Origin: Flammeovirgaceae bacterium
Lineage (GTDB): Bacteria; Bacteroidota; Bacteroidia; Cytophagales; Cyclobacteriaceae
Length of the DNA stretch: 64,000 nt
Reading direction: 5' to 3'
Assembly: GCA_027487845.1 (NCBI GenBank)
Contig: JAIYCV010000001.1
Location: forward strand, 1-64,000
Of this stretch, positions 1-7,691 are shown piece after piece; within the stretch, counting starts at the first letter, position 1, and each line of letters begins with the position of its first letter. Below the pieces are notes generated by a model, which saw only the letters and a program-made list of their open reading frames with translations, was not told where the DNA came from and searched no databases. The position numbers were made by a program, and so were the translations under genes.

Positions 1-2
1 TG

Positions 3-107
3 AAATATGGAAAACTCCACCACCCGTTGAGCGGGGTGGAGTTTCCCACATTCCAACAGGATGCCAAGTTCACCTGGAAATCTTTAATTTTGGATGCTAC
101 TAAGTAA
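3..107 (+). CDS. 3' end of an unidentified protein-coding gene (partial)
   Basis: An open frame runs from the window edge to a TAA at 105-107 and gives 34 residues, including KLHHPLSGVEFP and ending TWKSLILDATK. The 5' part lies outside the window. I do not recognise the family. A 9-bp inverted repeat (AACTCCACC / GGTGGAGTT, about 14-44) lies inside the frame, so it is probably coding sequence and not a terminator. The next open frame follows in the same reading frame after the stop. One idea, not shown here, is the tail of a large secreted or toxin-like protein followed by a partner gene. Confidence 0.4.
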   Translation, partial: KYGKLHHPLSGVEFPTFQQDAKFTWKSLILDATK

Positions 108-203
108 GGGGAGCTTTCAGCTAGAGACAAAATTGATTCGACCTATAACTTAGACTGGCAAAAAAATCAGCTCATTACTCCAATTTCGTATAATGAATTT
201 AAG

Positions 204-458
204 GTGGACATAAATGATAAACTTAGTTATCGTGGCGATAGAGGCGCTGGACTTGATCTATCTCGAACTCAAGAAGAAAAATTCCAACAAGAGATGAATA
301 AATTGTGGACTTTAATTGAACGTAAATTTACTCCAGACACGACAACTATATTTACCCATCCGGAAATATATACTTGGGTTTTCTGGGGATTTTGCTTTCT
401 GATTATTTCAAACGAACAAGGAAAAATTTATTTATTTGAAGGTTTCTCAAGTGACTAG
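204..458 (+). CDS. hypothetical small protein, start uncertain, possibly a remnant
   Basis: The open frame begins directly after the stop at 105-107 and stays in that frame to 458. The first usable start is GTG at 204 (84 aa); the first in-frame ATG is at 297. The translation before 204 (for example STYNLDWQKNQLITPISYNE) looks like ordinary protein, so the original N-terminus may have been longer and lost its start. The C-terminus is aromatic-rich and ends FEGFSSD. The family is not recognised. The position behind the end of another gene would fit a toxin-immunity pair, but this is only a guess. Confidence 0.35.
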   Translation: MDINDKLSYRGDRGAGLDLSRTQEEKFQQEMNKLWTLIERKFTPDTTTIFTHPEIYTWVFWGFCFLIISNEQGKIYLFEGFSSD

Positions 459-618
459 GCGACAAAATACGACTGCCTTTTGGCCCGCGTTTGCACCTTC
501 TGCCCTTCTAACTTTATTGTAAATGAGAGGATTTAAACCTGCTCTTCGGCAAGTTATCAGAGCAATTGTCGAACTACAGATAAAAAGGAATTTTTATCCC
601 AAACACTTAATACATGTG

Positions 619-1641
619 CTACCAATCATCAGGTCGCCATTCCCATACATCATCGTAATAAGATGAACCTCCTTCACCCAGCCCGACATACACTTTCCCA
701 TTAGTAATGAACGAAATTAAATTTTGACGAACTGATCCTTCAAAAGTTGACCTTTGTGTCCAGCGATAAGTAGAAGGATCATATTCATAAATAGTAAGAG
801 TAAGTGAAGGACTTGCTCCTAGTGCAATATATGCCTTGCCTTTAAAACCAAACGCTACTGCATTGCTCCGTTTAACTGCCGTTTTGAAATCGGAATAGTT
901 ATCACTAGTTGGGCTTTGACTTCTATCAGTCCATTCTTTATTGGTCGGATCAAACTCCCAGAGGTCAGAAATGTAAAGCAGATCGTTTCTTCCGCCCAGT
1001 AAAAACATTTTTCCATTCATTACAAAGGCACTTGCGCTCCTTCGGCCTACTGCCGATGGATAATTATTTATTTGTTTCCAGGAATCCGTGGTTGCGGTAT
1101 ATTCCCAAAAGTCGTTGAGCCACTTAGTTCCATCGTGCCCTGTACCCAAAAATCCTTTTTGCTGAATGGCAACAGCAATCGCTCCATCTCTTTTGCCACC
1201 TGTAAAATCGTTGAGTTGTTTCCATTTATTATTGAAAGAATCGTATTCCCAAAAATCGTTCAAGTAGGTGATGCTTCCATCGTTGCTTTTAAAACTGCCT
1301 AGACCTACGTATCCTTTATCCTTTATAGAAAATGAGACGGCATCCCCTCGTGGTATGCCAGGAAATGGCGCAGCGAGCTTCCAAATTCCGTCATCGTACA
1401 AATAAAAGTCAGACAAATACTCGTTTCCATTGTAGCCCAAGCCCGCAAAAACTTGATCACCTATTGTGAAAGTAATTGCTCGTGAACGTGGTATTCCTCT
1501 AAATGGAACAGATTTGACCCAATCGCCTGTTGTTGGATAGATAGGAGATGAATTCAGATTCAAAACAGAGGTTAAAAAGCATGAAGACAGCGATAAAAGA
1601 CTTGCAATCAAAAAACAGATCAGTATTGACTTTGGTTTCAT
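619..1641 (-). CDS. kelch-repeat lipoprotein
   Basis: The 340-residue protein starts with a lipoprotein signal (MKPKS, hydrophobic stretch, lipobox LSSC), so the mature protein should be anchored to a membrane by Cys21. The rest is a series of about six kelch-like repeats with the pattern glycine-rich strand, then 'L.DFW.Y....W' (for example YLNDFWEYDSFNNKWKQL and LNDFWEYTATTDSWKQI), which predicts a beta-propeller. No catalytic residues can be assigned; such lipoproteins are usually annotated galactose-oxidase-like or kelch proteins. It stands alone on the minus strand, divergent from the hydrolase gene that follows. Confidence 0.8.
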   Translation of the reverse strand: MKPKSILICFLIASLLSLSSCFLTSVLNLNSSPIYPTTGDWVKSVPFRGIPRSRAITFTIGDQVFAGLGYNGNEYLSDFYLYDDGIWKLAAPFPGIPRGDAVSFSIKDKGYVGLGSFKSNDGSITYLNDFWEYDSFNNKWKQLNDFTGGKRDGAIAVAIQQKGFLGTGHDGTKWLNDFWEYTATTDSWKQINNYPSAVGRRSASAFVMNGKMFLLGGRNDLLYISDLWEFDPTNKEWTDRSQSPTSDNYSDFKTAVKRSNAVAFGFKGKAYIALGASPSLTLTIYEYDPSTYRWTQRSTFEGSVRQNLISFITNGKVYVGLGEGGSSYYDDVWEWRPDDW

Positions 1642-1806
1642 CGGGCATTACTTGTGTTATACAGAGAGGGATGTGGCAACCCAGTAAAAAGTTTTAGTTA
1701 TGAATGCTAGTCAACTGCCACCAGCGAAATCGCGATTTCTTCTTCAGCAAAAGAATAATTTTTGCGCTTTAACGACCCAAAAAAGTACGCCAATCCAAGT
1801 AAAATT

Positions 1807-2901
1807 ATGTTTCTTTTGATTCTTATTTTAGCCGTAGCTCTTTCAATCTATTTATTCCTCCAACATCCCAAGTTCGGGAGACAGCCAACAGGCGAAAGGC
1901 GAGCGAAAATTCAACAATCGCCCAATTATAAAAACGGTGCTTTCCAAAACATAAGCTTTACGCCCGATCTGGCAGAAGGGGCAACTATGTATTCCGTAAT
2001 GAAAGAGTTTTTTTTCTCCGAGAAGAAAAGGAATAAACCGGTGGATGTTATTCCAGCGGTAAAAACTGACTTACATGCGCTAGATCCGTTAAGCAATGTG
2101 TTGGTGTGGTTCGGTCATTCTTCTTACTTCATGCAAGTGGATGGAAAGAAGATGTTGGTCGATCCGGTGTTGAGCGGAGCGGCCTCCCCTTTATCATTTA
2201 CTACGCGTTCGTTTAGCGGATCAGACATCTACACACCAAGCGATTTTCCAGAAATAGACTACCTTTTCATCAGCCACGACCATTGGGATCATTTAGATTA
2301 CAAAACAGTACTTGCATTTAAGCCTAAAATAAAAAAGATCATTTGTTCGCTGGGTACTGGCGAGCATTTAGAACGTTGGGGATTCTCAGCCGGAAACATC
2401 ATTGAAAAGGACTGGAACGAAGAAGTAATACTAGATGACGGCTTCAAAGTTACCACCGCTCCAGGACGGCATTTTTCGGGCAGAGGCTTTAAACGGAATC
2501 AAGCACTATGGACTGCCTTTGCGCTGCAAACACCCACCCTGAAACTATTTATTGGAGGCGATAGCGGTTATGATTCACACTTTGCCGAAATAGGCGAGCG
2601 GCTTGGCCCTTTTGATTTGGCCATTTTGGAAAACGGACAATACAACAAAAGCTGGAAGTACATTCACATGATGCCCGATGAAGTGTTAAAGGCAGCAAAA
2701 GAATTAAGGGCTACCCGATTGTTTCCGGTTCATTCGGCCAAGTTTGCGTTGTCGTTGCACGAGTGGGACGCTCCTTTAAAAACAATTACCGAATTGAATG
2801 AGTCCATCGGTATGCCGCTCATTACACCCCGCATTGGCGAGCTGGTAAACCTGAAAGACAAGAATCATATCTTTTCAAAATGGTGGGAGAATGTGAATTG
2901 A
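1807..2901 (+). CDS. MBL-fold metallo-hydrolase, NAPE-PLD/UlaG-like
   Basis: The protein has one N-terminal membrane segment (FLLILILAVALSIYLFL) and then a metallo-beta-lactamase fold. The metal motif HDHWDH lies at about residues 157-162. Other family signs are GHSSYFMQVDGKKMLVDPV near the start of the domain, GGDSGYD, and PVHSAKFALSLHEWD near the C-terminus, the pattern of NAPE-hydrolysing phospholipase D-like and UlaG-like hydrolases. The substrate cannot be read from sequence; the membrane anchor would suit a lipid-like one. The frame is open back to a TTG at 1762, but ATG 1807 lies directly before the hydrophobic segment and is preferred. Confidence 0.8.
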   Translation: MFLLILILAVALSIYLFLQHPKFGRQPTGERRAKIQQSPNYKNGAFQNISFTPDLAEGATMYSVMKEFFFSEKKRNKPVDVIPAVKTDLHALDPLSNVLVWFGHSSYFMQVDGKKMLVDPVLSGAASPLSFTTRSFSGSDIYTPSDFPEIDYLFISHDHWDHLDYKTVLAFKPKIKKIICSLGTGEHLERWGFSAGNIIEKDWNEEVILDDGFKVTTAPGRHFSGRGFKRNQALWTAFALQTPTLKLFIGGDSGYDSHFAEIGERLGPFDLAILENGQYNKSWKYIHMMPDEVLKAAKELRATRLFPVHSAKFALSLHEWDAPLKTITELNESIGMPLITPRIGELVNLKDKNHIFSKWWENVN

Positions 2902-2970
2902 TTTTGGGCTGCTAAATCCGAATTCCACAATTGTGTCGTATTTAGCATCGTAAGCATCTTAAAATTAATC

Positions 2971-3552
2971 ATGGCAACTCCAACCGGGAACTTAGTAGTA
3001 GAACTGAACGTAACCGCGCCAGCCTTCCTTCTGATAGACATTTACGATAGCCAAATAGACTTAAAAGCTTACAAAGGCAAACGTGTATTTATCGGGTTTT
3101 TCAGACATGCAGGTTGCCCGTTTTGCAATCTGCGCGTGCATTCGCTGATGAAAATTCGAGAAACGCTGCTTTCCAAAAACATGGAAATGATTTTCTTTTT
3201 TGAATCTACCAAAGAGTTATTGTTGAGTAGCATTTTCCATAAGGGAATTTCGCCCGTGCCTTTAATTGCTGACCCCACTAAAACATGGTACACAATTTAC
3301 GGTATTGAGAATTCCTTACTAAAATCATCGTTTAGCCATTTAACTTCCTTTATTCAAACGGCTATCAAAGCAAAGACAAACAAACTTCCCATGTATGCAA
3401 TGGCGGGGGAGGAGTTATTCTCAACCATGCCAGCCGAATTTCTACTCGATGAAAACCAAATCATTCGCAAAATACACTACGCACAAACGCTAAATGATAG
3501 GTTGTCTCTTGACACAATCATTGCGTTTGCCGATCAAGGATTGAAAAAGTAG
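2971..3552 (+). CDS. peroxiredoxin-like (AhpC/TSA) thioredoxin-fold protein
   Basis: This 193-residue protein has the redoxin core FFRHAGCPFCNLR with a CxxC pair (Cys49, Cys52), so it resembles the peroxiredoxin-like group more than a classical 2-Cys peroxiredoxin. The C-terminal half keeps the strand AEFLLDENQIIRKIHYA that is typical of AhpC/TSA proteins. There is no signal peptide, so it is probably cytoplasmic. It would be expected to reduce peroxides or disulfides; the physiological substrate is unknown. It is 69 bp downstream of the hydrolase gene and 62 bp upstream of the transporter gene, so co-transcription is possible but not shown. Confidence 0.75.
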   Translation: MATPTGNLVVELNVTAPAFLLIDIYDSQIDLKAYKGKRVFIGFFRHAGCPFCNLRVHSLMKIRETLLSKNMEMIFFFESTKELLLSSIFHKGISPVPLIADPTKTWYTIYGIENSLLKSSFSHLTSFIQTAIKAKTNKLPMYAMAGEELFSTMPAEFLLDENQIIRKIHYAQTLNDRLSLDTIIAFADQGLKK

Positions 3553-3614
3553 GCGGTTGCCTTTGCCGTTAACTTCCTTTATTTTGCAGGGGTTATCAAT
3601 CCAGCAAAGCAACA

Positions 3615-4928
3615 ATGACGAATGCTAACGTAATCTTGAACAACAAAAAAGTAGTTGGGGCTTGGTGTATGTATGATTGGGCCAACTCGGTGTATTCGTT
3701 GGTGATTACTTCGGCCATTTTTCCGGTTTACTACCAAGCCGTTACAACCCAGCCAGACGGTGGCGATTTAGTCAATTTCTTTGGTTTCGATATCGTGAAC
3801 TCAGTACTTTACTCGTATACGCTTTCTTTTTCTTTTCTGTTGATTACGCCTCTATTGCCAATTCTATCCGGCATAGCAGATTACCGCGGAAATAAAAAGT
3901 CGTTTTTAAAGTTCTTTGCTTACCTGGGAGGGTTTTCTTGTATGGGGCTTTTCTTTTTTAACCGCACCAATCTTGAATGGGGAATTGTCTGCTCGTTACT
4001 GGCCAGTATTGGCTATGCGGGCAGTCTTGTTTTTTACGATGCCTTTTTACCAGAAATTGTTACTGCCGATCGCTATGACAAAACCAGTGCCCGTGGCTAT
4101 AGCATGGGCTATTATGGGGGCGTTATTTTATTGATTATTAATTTAGTGGTTATCCAATTTTGGAGTCCCTTACACTTTCCTGATGAAGGCACTGCTGTTC
4201 GATTTGCGTTTCTTACTGTTGGTTTGTGGTGGATTGGCTTTGCCCAATATACGTTTTACCATTTGCCGGAAGTAAACAAACCCAAAGCAGAAGTAGAGAA
4301 AGTGTTCTTAAAAGGTTATCAGGAAATTCAAAAAGTTTGGCGAAATCTAAAGCATCTTCCGAACCTTAAAAAATACTTATTGGCCTACTTCTTTTTTAAT
4401 ATGGGTGTACAGACAGTAATGTATTTGGCGGCCTCATTTGGCGCAAAAGAATTAAAACTCAAAGATTCAAAATTGATCATTACGGTGTTACTCATTCAAC
4501 TGGTTGCTTCTGCAGGTGCGTTTGCGTTCGCACGTTTGTCAGCAAAAAAAGGAAACAAGTTTTCCCTTATGGTAATGATTCTGATATGGATAGGCAATTG
4601 CATTGGGGCTTATTTTGTAACCACAGCAGAGGAATTTTATGCGCTCGCTTTCGTGGTCGGCATCGTAATGGGTGGCATCCAATCGCTTTCACGAGCTACT
4701 TATTCAAAACTAATCCCCACGGATTCTGCTGACCACGCATCTTACTTTAGCTTTTTTGATATCACGTTTAACCTGTCTATCGTTTGTGGTACGTTTTCCT
4801 ATGGCTTGGTAGAACATCTGACTGGCAGCATGCGTAACAGCACGTTAGCACTCACCACGTTCTTTATAATAGGAATGATTTTGCTTTCGCGCGTTAGGAT
4901 TGAACAGCCCTCAAATGTATCTGCCTGA
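3615..4928 (+). CDS. MFS transporter of the UMF1 (Atg22-like) family
   Basis: The 437-residue membrane protein has about twelve hydrophobic segments. It starts with VVGAWCMYDWANSVYSLVITS, the signature opening of UMF1-family permeases, and has a later VMGGIQSLSRATYSKLIP segment also typical of this family. The eukaryotic relative Atg22 exports amino acids from the vacuole; the substrate of bacterial members is mostly unknown. The stop codon is 2 bp from the stop of the convergent AMP nucleosidase gene. Confidence 0.85.
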   Translation: MTNANVILNNKKVVGAWCMYDWANSVYSLVITSAIFPVYYQAVTTQPDGGDLVNFFGFDIVNSVLYSYTLSFSFLLITPLLPILSGIADYRGNKKSFLKFFAYLGGFSCMGLFFFNRTNLEWGIVCSLLASIGYAGSLVFYDAFLPEIVTADRYDKTSARGYSMGYYGGVILLIINLVVIQFWSPLHFPDEGTAVRFAFLTVGLWWIGFAQYTFYHLPEVNKPKAEVEKVFLKGYQEIQKVWRNLKHLPNLKKYLLAYFFFNMGVQTVMYLAASFGAKELKLKDSKLIITVLLIQLVASAGAFAFARLSAKKGNKFSLMVMILIWIGNCIGAYFVTTAEEFYALAFVVGIVMGGIQSLSRATYSKLIPTDSADHASYFSFFDITFNLSIVCGTFSYGLVEHLTGSMRNSTLALTTFFIIGMILLSRVRIEQPSNVSA

Positions 4929-4930
4929 GT

Positions 4931-5701
4931 TTACCACTTTAAATGCTTCACCGTAACTCCGTTATTGATGAGTTGTTTCAGTGAGTCGATACCAATTTTT
5001 AAATGCAAATCAACATAGTTGGTGGTGATGGCCTTATCGCTATGTTCGGTTTTAACGCCATCGGGAATCATCGGTTGATCAGAAACCAAAAGCAGCGCAC
5101 CAATAGGTATCTCGTTGTAAAATGCGGTGGAAAATAAGGTAGCGGTTTCCATGTCAACTGCCATTGCGCGAATTTTTCTCAAATACTCTTTAAAGTTCTC
5201 ATCCCATTCCCAAACCCTGCGGTTGGTGGTGTAGACCGTACCCGTCCAATAATCTTGATTGTAATCGCGTATGGTGGTTGAAATGGCTTTTTGCAGCGCG
5301 AATGAAGGGAGCGCGGGCACCTCGGCAGGGAAGTAATCATTGCTGGTACCTTCTCCTCTTATCCCTGCGATTGGAAGGATAAAATCCCCCAGGTCATTTT
5401 TTCTTTTCAGTCCACCGCATTTGCCAAGAAACAAACACGCTTCTGGTTTAATGCTGGATAGGAGATCCATTACGGTGGCGGCATTAGGGCTTCCCATCCC
5501 AAAATTTATGATGGTAATACCTTCCGCTGTCGCACTTCGCATAGCACGGTCTTGCCCCAATACTTCTACATTATGCCATTCTGCAAACTTTTTTACGTAG
5601 TTATCAAAATTGGTCAAGAGAATGTATTTGCTAAATTCCGAAAGAGGTGTGCCTGTATAACGGGGTAACCAGTTTTCTGCAATTTCTTGTTTTGTCTTCA
5701 T
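4931..5701 (-). CDS. amn: AMP nucleosidase, short form
   Basis: This enzyme cleaves AMP to adenine and ribose 5-phosphate. The 256-residue protein is the short form made of the nucleoside phosphorylase-like catalytic domain only, as is usual in Bacteroidota. Visible motifs are INFGMGSPNAATVMDLL, LFLGKCGGL, and AVDMETATLFSTAF, where the Met-Glu pair binds the ribose in this superfamily. The Asp of LLVSDQP corresponds to the base-contacting residue. It is transcribed divergently from the HsdR-N-like gene. Confidence 0.88.
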   Translation of the reverse strand: MKTKQEIAENWLPRYTGTPLSEFSKYILLTNFDNYVKKFAEWHNVEVLGQDRAMRSATAEGITIINFGMGSPNAATVMDLLSSIKPEACLFLGKCGGLKRKNDLGDFILPIAGIRGEGTSNDYFPAEVPALPSFALQKAISTTIRDYNQDYWTGTVYTTNRRVWEWDENFKEYLRKIRAMAVDMETATLFSTAFYNEIPIGALLLVSDQPMIPDGVKTEHSDKAITTNYVDLHLKIGIDSLKQLINNGVTVKHLKW

Positions 5702-5759
5702 ATAGAGTGTTGTTTATTTCGCTTTATTGGATGGTCGAGAATAATTACCAATTTTGGAG

Positions 5760-6203
5760 ATGGATAAATTGAACCTTCCACCATTTGATGCAAAGATAAA
5801 AAAGGAAGAAGGCAAACCTTGGATTTTTGATATTATCCGAAAAAAGTATATCGTACTAACGCCAGAAGAGTGGGTGAGGCAACATTTTATTCATCATTTG
5901 ATAACAGATTTTCAATACCCGCGGTCGTTGTTCAAAATTGAAAGTGGGCTTACCTTCAATACGCTTCAAAAGCGATCCGATATTGTCGTCTGCGACCGAG
6001 AGGCAAAGCCTTGGATGCTGGTAGAATGTAAATCTCCTACTATCAAGTTGAGCCAGAAGGCGTTTAATCAAATTGCCGTTTACAATATGTCTGTCGGGGC
6101 AAAGTACCTCGCGGTTACCAACGGTATGGTGCATTTCTGTTGCGAGGCACCCAAGATGGGGGAGGTAGCCAAATTTTTGAATGCGTTTCCGGTTTTTGAA
6201 TAA
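5760..6203 (+). CDS. HsdR N-terminal domain-like (type I restriction) nuclease-fold protein
   Basis: The roughly 147-residue protein corresponds to the isolated N-terminal nuclease domain of type I restriction R subunits. The PD-(D/E)XK core is visible: KRSDIVVCD followed by WMLVECKSP, with Asp, Glu and Lys in the expected order. An upstream EEWVRQHFIHHLI helix is also typical. It lacks the helicase motor and there is no hsdM or hsdS nearby, so this is a stand-alone conserved protein, common in Bacteroidota, and not a complete restriction system. A TTG at 5754 is in frame, but ATG 5760 is the natural start. Confidence 0.75.
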   Translation: MDKLNLPPFDAKIKKEEGKPWIFDIIRKKYIVLTPEEWVRQHFIHHLITDFQYPRSLFKIESGLTFNTLQKRSDIVVCDREAKPWMLVECKSPTIKLSQKAFNQIAVYNMSVGAKYLAVTNGMVHFCCEAPKMGEVAKFLNAFPVFE

Positions 6204-6206
6204 AAA

Positions 6207-6234
6207 AAGGACTGCAACTTTCACATTACAGTCC
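6207..6234 (-). terminator. intrinsic terminator of ald
   Basis: Arms 6209-6217 (GGACTGCAA) and 6226-6234 (TTACAGTCC) form a 9-bp stem with one wobble. On the minus strand it is followed by seven T. It lies about 40 bp past the ald stop, between convergent genes. Confidence 0.75.
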
Positions 6235-6276
6235 CTGAAACAAAACGAGAAAACTCTTCTGTTACGAGCAGAAGTG

Positions 6277-7392
6277 TTAGCTTAAGAACTCCTTTACATC
6301 GGTATAAGGTAGGTTGAACGAATCGGCAACCGCCTTGTAAACGACTTTGCCGCCAATCACATTCAATCCTTTTCTAAGTTCCATATTATCATTGCAGGCT
6401 TTTTTCCAGCCTTGAGAAGCAAGTTTAATAGCATACGGTAATGTTGCATTCGTCAACGCAAGTGTTGATGTATAAGGCACAGCACCTGGCATGTTGGCCA
6501 CACAATAATGAACCACATCGTCAATAATGTAGGTTGGATCTTCATGGGTGGTCGGCTTACATGTTTCTATGCATCCACCTTGGTCTACTGCTACATCTAC
6601 CAATACAGTGCCCGGTCTCATTAGCTTAAGCATGTCTTTTGTAATGAGCTTCGGTGCCTTTGCGCCTGGCACTAAAACGGCACCGATAATCAAGTCATGC
6701 GTTTTTACTAATTCACGAATGGTATATTCATTCGACACCATGGTGTGTACATTCTTCGGCATCACGTCATCTAAGTAGCGCAGTCTGTTTATGTTTACAT
6801 CGGTTATAATTACATCGGCTCCCATGCCAGCCGCAATTTTAGCAGCATTGGCACCTACCACACCGCCACCTAAAACCAACACTTTTGCGGGCATCACACC
6901 TGGAACACCTCCTAATAAAATACCACGCCCTTTAAGAGGCTTTTCTAAATATTTTGCTCCTTCTTGAATAGACATTCTGCCCGCTACTTCAGACATCGGC
7001 ACCAGCAAGGGTAGACTTCCATCAACTCGTTCTACTGTTTCATAGGCCAGGCAGACTGCGCCTGTCTTGATCATCGCGTGGGCCAATGGCTCATAGGATG
7101 CAAAGTGGAAATAGGTAAACACAAGCTGATCTTTCTTAATCAGCTTATACTCTTGCTCAATAGGTTCTTTTACCTTTATAATCATTTCGGCAACTGAGAA
7201 AATCTCTGCAGCCGTTGCTAAAATCTTTCCACCAGCCCCGATATACGACTCATCATTAAAGCCACTTCCTTCTCCTGCCATTGTTTGCACATATACGGTG
7301 TGGCCTCTTTTTACTAACTCTTGAGTTCCTGCCGGAGTAAGTGCTACTCTGTTCTCATTGTTCTTGATTTCTTTCGGAATGCCAACAATCAT
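6277..7392 (-). CDS. ald: alanine dehydrogenase
   Basis: Catalyses the NAD-dependent interconversion of L-alanine with pyruvate and ammonia. Starting at ATG 7392 (MIVGIPKEIKNNENRVALTP) the protein is 371 residues, the usual family length. The NAD-binding Rossmann region is VLVLGGGVVGANAAKIAAGMGADV, and the N-terminal substrate region includes MIIKVKEP. The frame stays open upstream to 7599, but those 69 residues have no family resemblance, so the ATG is chosen. A TATCTTTG box just upstream supports this. A terminator follows the gene. Confidence 0.92.
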   Translation of the reverse strand: MIVGIPKEIKNNENRVALTPAGTQELVKRGHTVYVQTMAGEGSGFNDESYIGAGGKILATAAEIFSVAEMIIKVKEPIEQEYKLIKKDQLVFTYFHFASYEPLAHAMIKTGAVCLAYETVERVDGSLPLLVPMSEVAGRMSIQEGAKYLEKPLKGRGILLGGVPGVMPAKVLVLGGGVVGANAAKIAAGMGADVIITDVNINRLRYLDDVMPKNVHTMVSNEYTIRELVKTHDLIIGAVLVPGAKAPKLITKDMLKLMRPGTVLVDVAVDQGGCIETCKPTTHEDPTYIIDDVVHYCVANMPGAVPYTSTLALTNATLPYAIKLASQGWKKACNDNMELRKGLNVIGGKVVYKAVADSFNLPYTDVKEFLS

Positions 7393-7423
7393 TGAAAATG
7401 TTTTTATTAATGTTATAGGTTTG

Positions 7424-7431
7424 CAAAGATA
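7424..7431 (-). promoter_or_regulatory. -7 box of ald promoter
   Basis: On the minus strand this reads TATCTTTG, a match to the Bacteroidota -7 consensus TAnnTTTG, 31 bp before the ald ATG. No clear -33 TTG is seen at the expected spacing. Confidence 0.45.
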
Positions 7432-7642
7432 ACATTCGGTTACGATTGCGGAAGTTTTTTCAGAAGTTATCTGGATATAAATATTCTGGTGATTACCTCT
7501 CGCAACCGATTTAGATTTGTTTTTTGAGCCTTCTGGTGTATTTCTAAACAAATTTTTATGTTGTGTTTTGGAAAGCATTAGTCTGAATAATTTCGACAAT
7601 CATTTCGTTTAAAGATTTTTATTTGGCTAGTAAGATTGTTTG

Positions 7643-7673
7643 TTGAACCCTCGTTTGTTTTTCTTTATTTTTG
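7643..7673 (+). promoter_or_regulatory. Bacteroidota-type promoter of the E1 gene
   Basis: TTG at 7643-7645, 20 bp spacer, TATTTTTG at 7666-7673. This matches the -33/-7 pattern well. The -7 box covers the TTG at 7671, which rules against that codon as the translation start. Confidence 0.6.
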
Positions 7674-7691
7674 ACAAAAACCAAAAGCACA

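Noticed and set aside
14-44. Terminator hairpin at the window start
   Set aside because: The inverted repeat is inside an open coding frame and has no T run.
5760-6203. Complete type I restriction system
   Set aside because: Only the HsdR N-terminal domain is present; no helicase, methylase or specificity gene is nearby.
7393-7599. N-terminal extension of the alanine dehydrogenase frame
   Set aside because: The 69 extra residues do not look like the family, and the normal start MIVGIPKEIKNN is at 7392 behind a -7 box.
7671-7691. TTG start of the E1 gene
   Set aside because: The TTG is inside the TATTTTTG -7 box, so it would not be transcribed; GTG 7692 is used.
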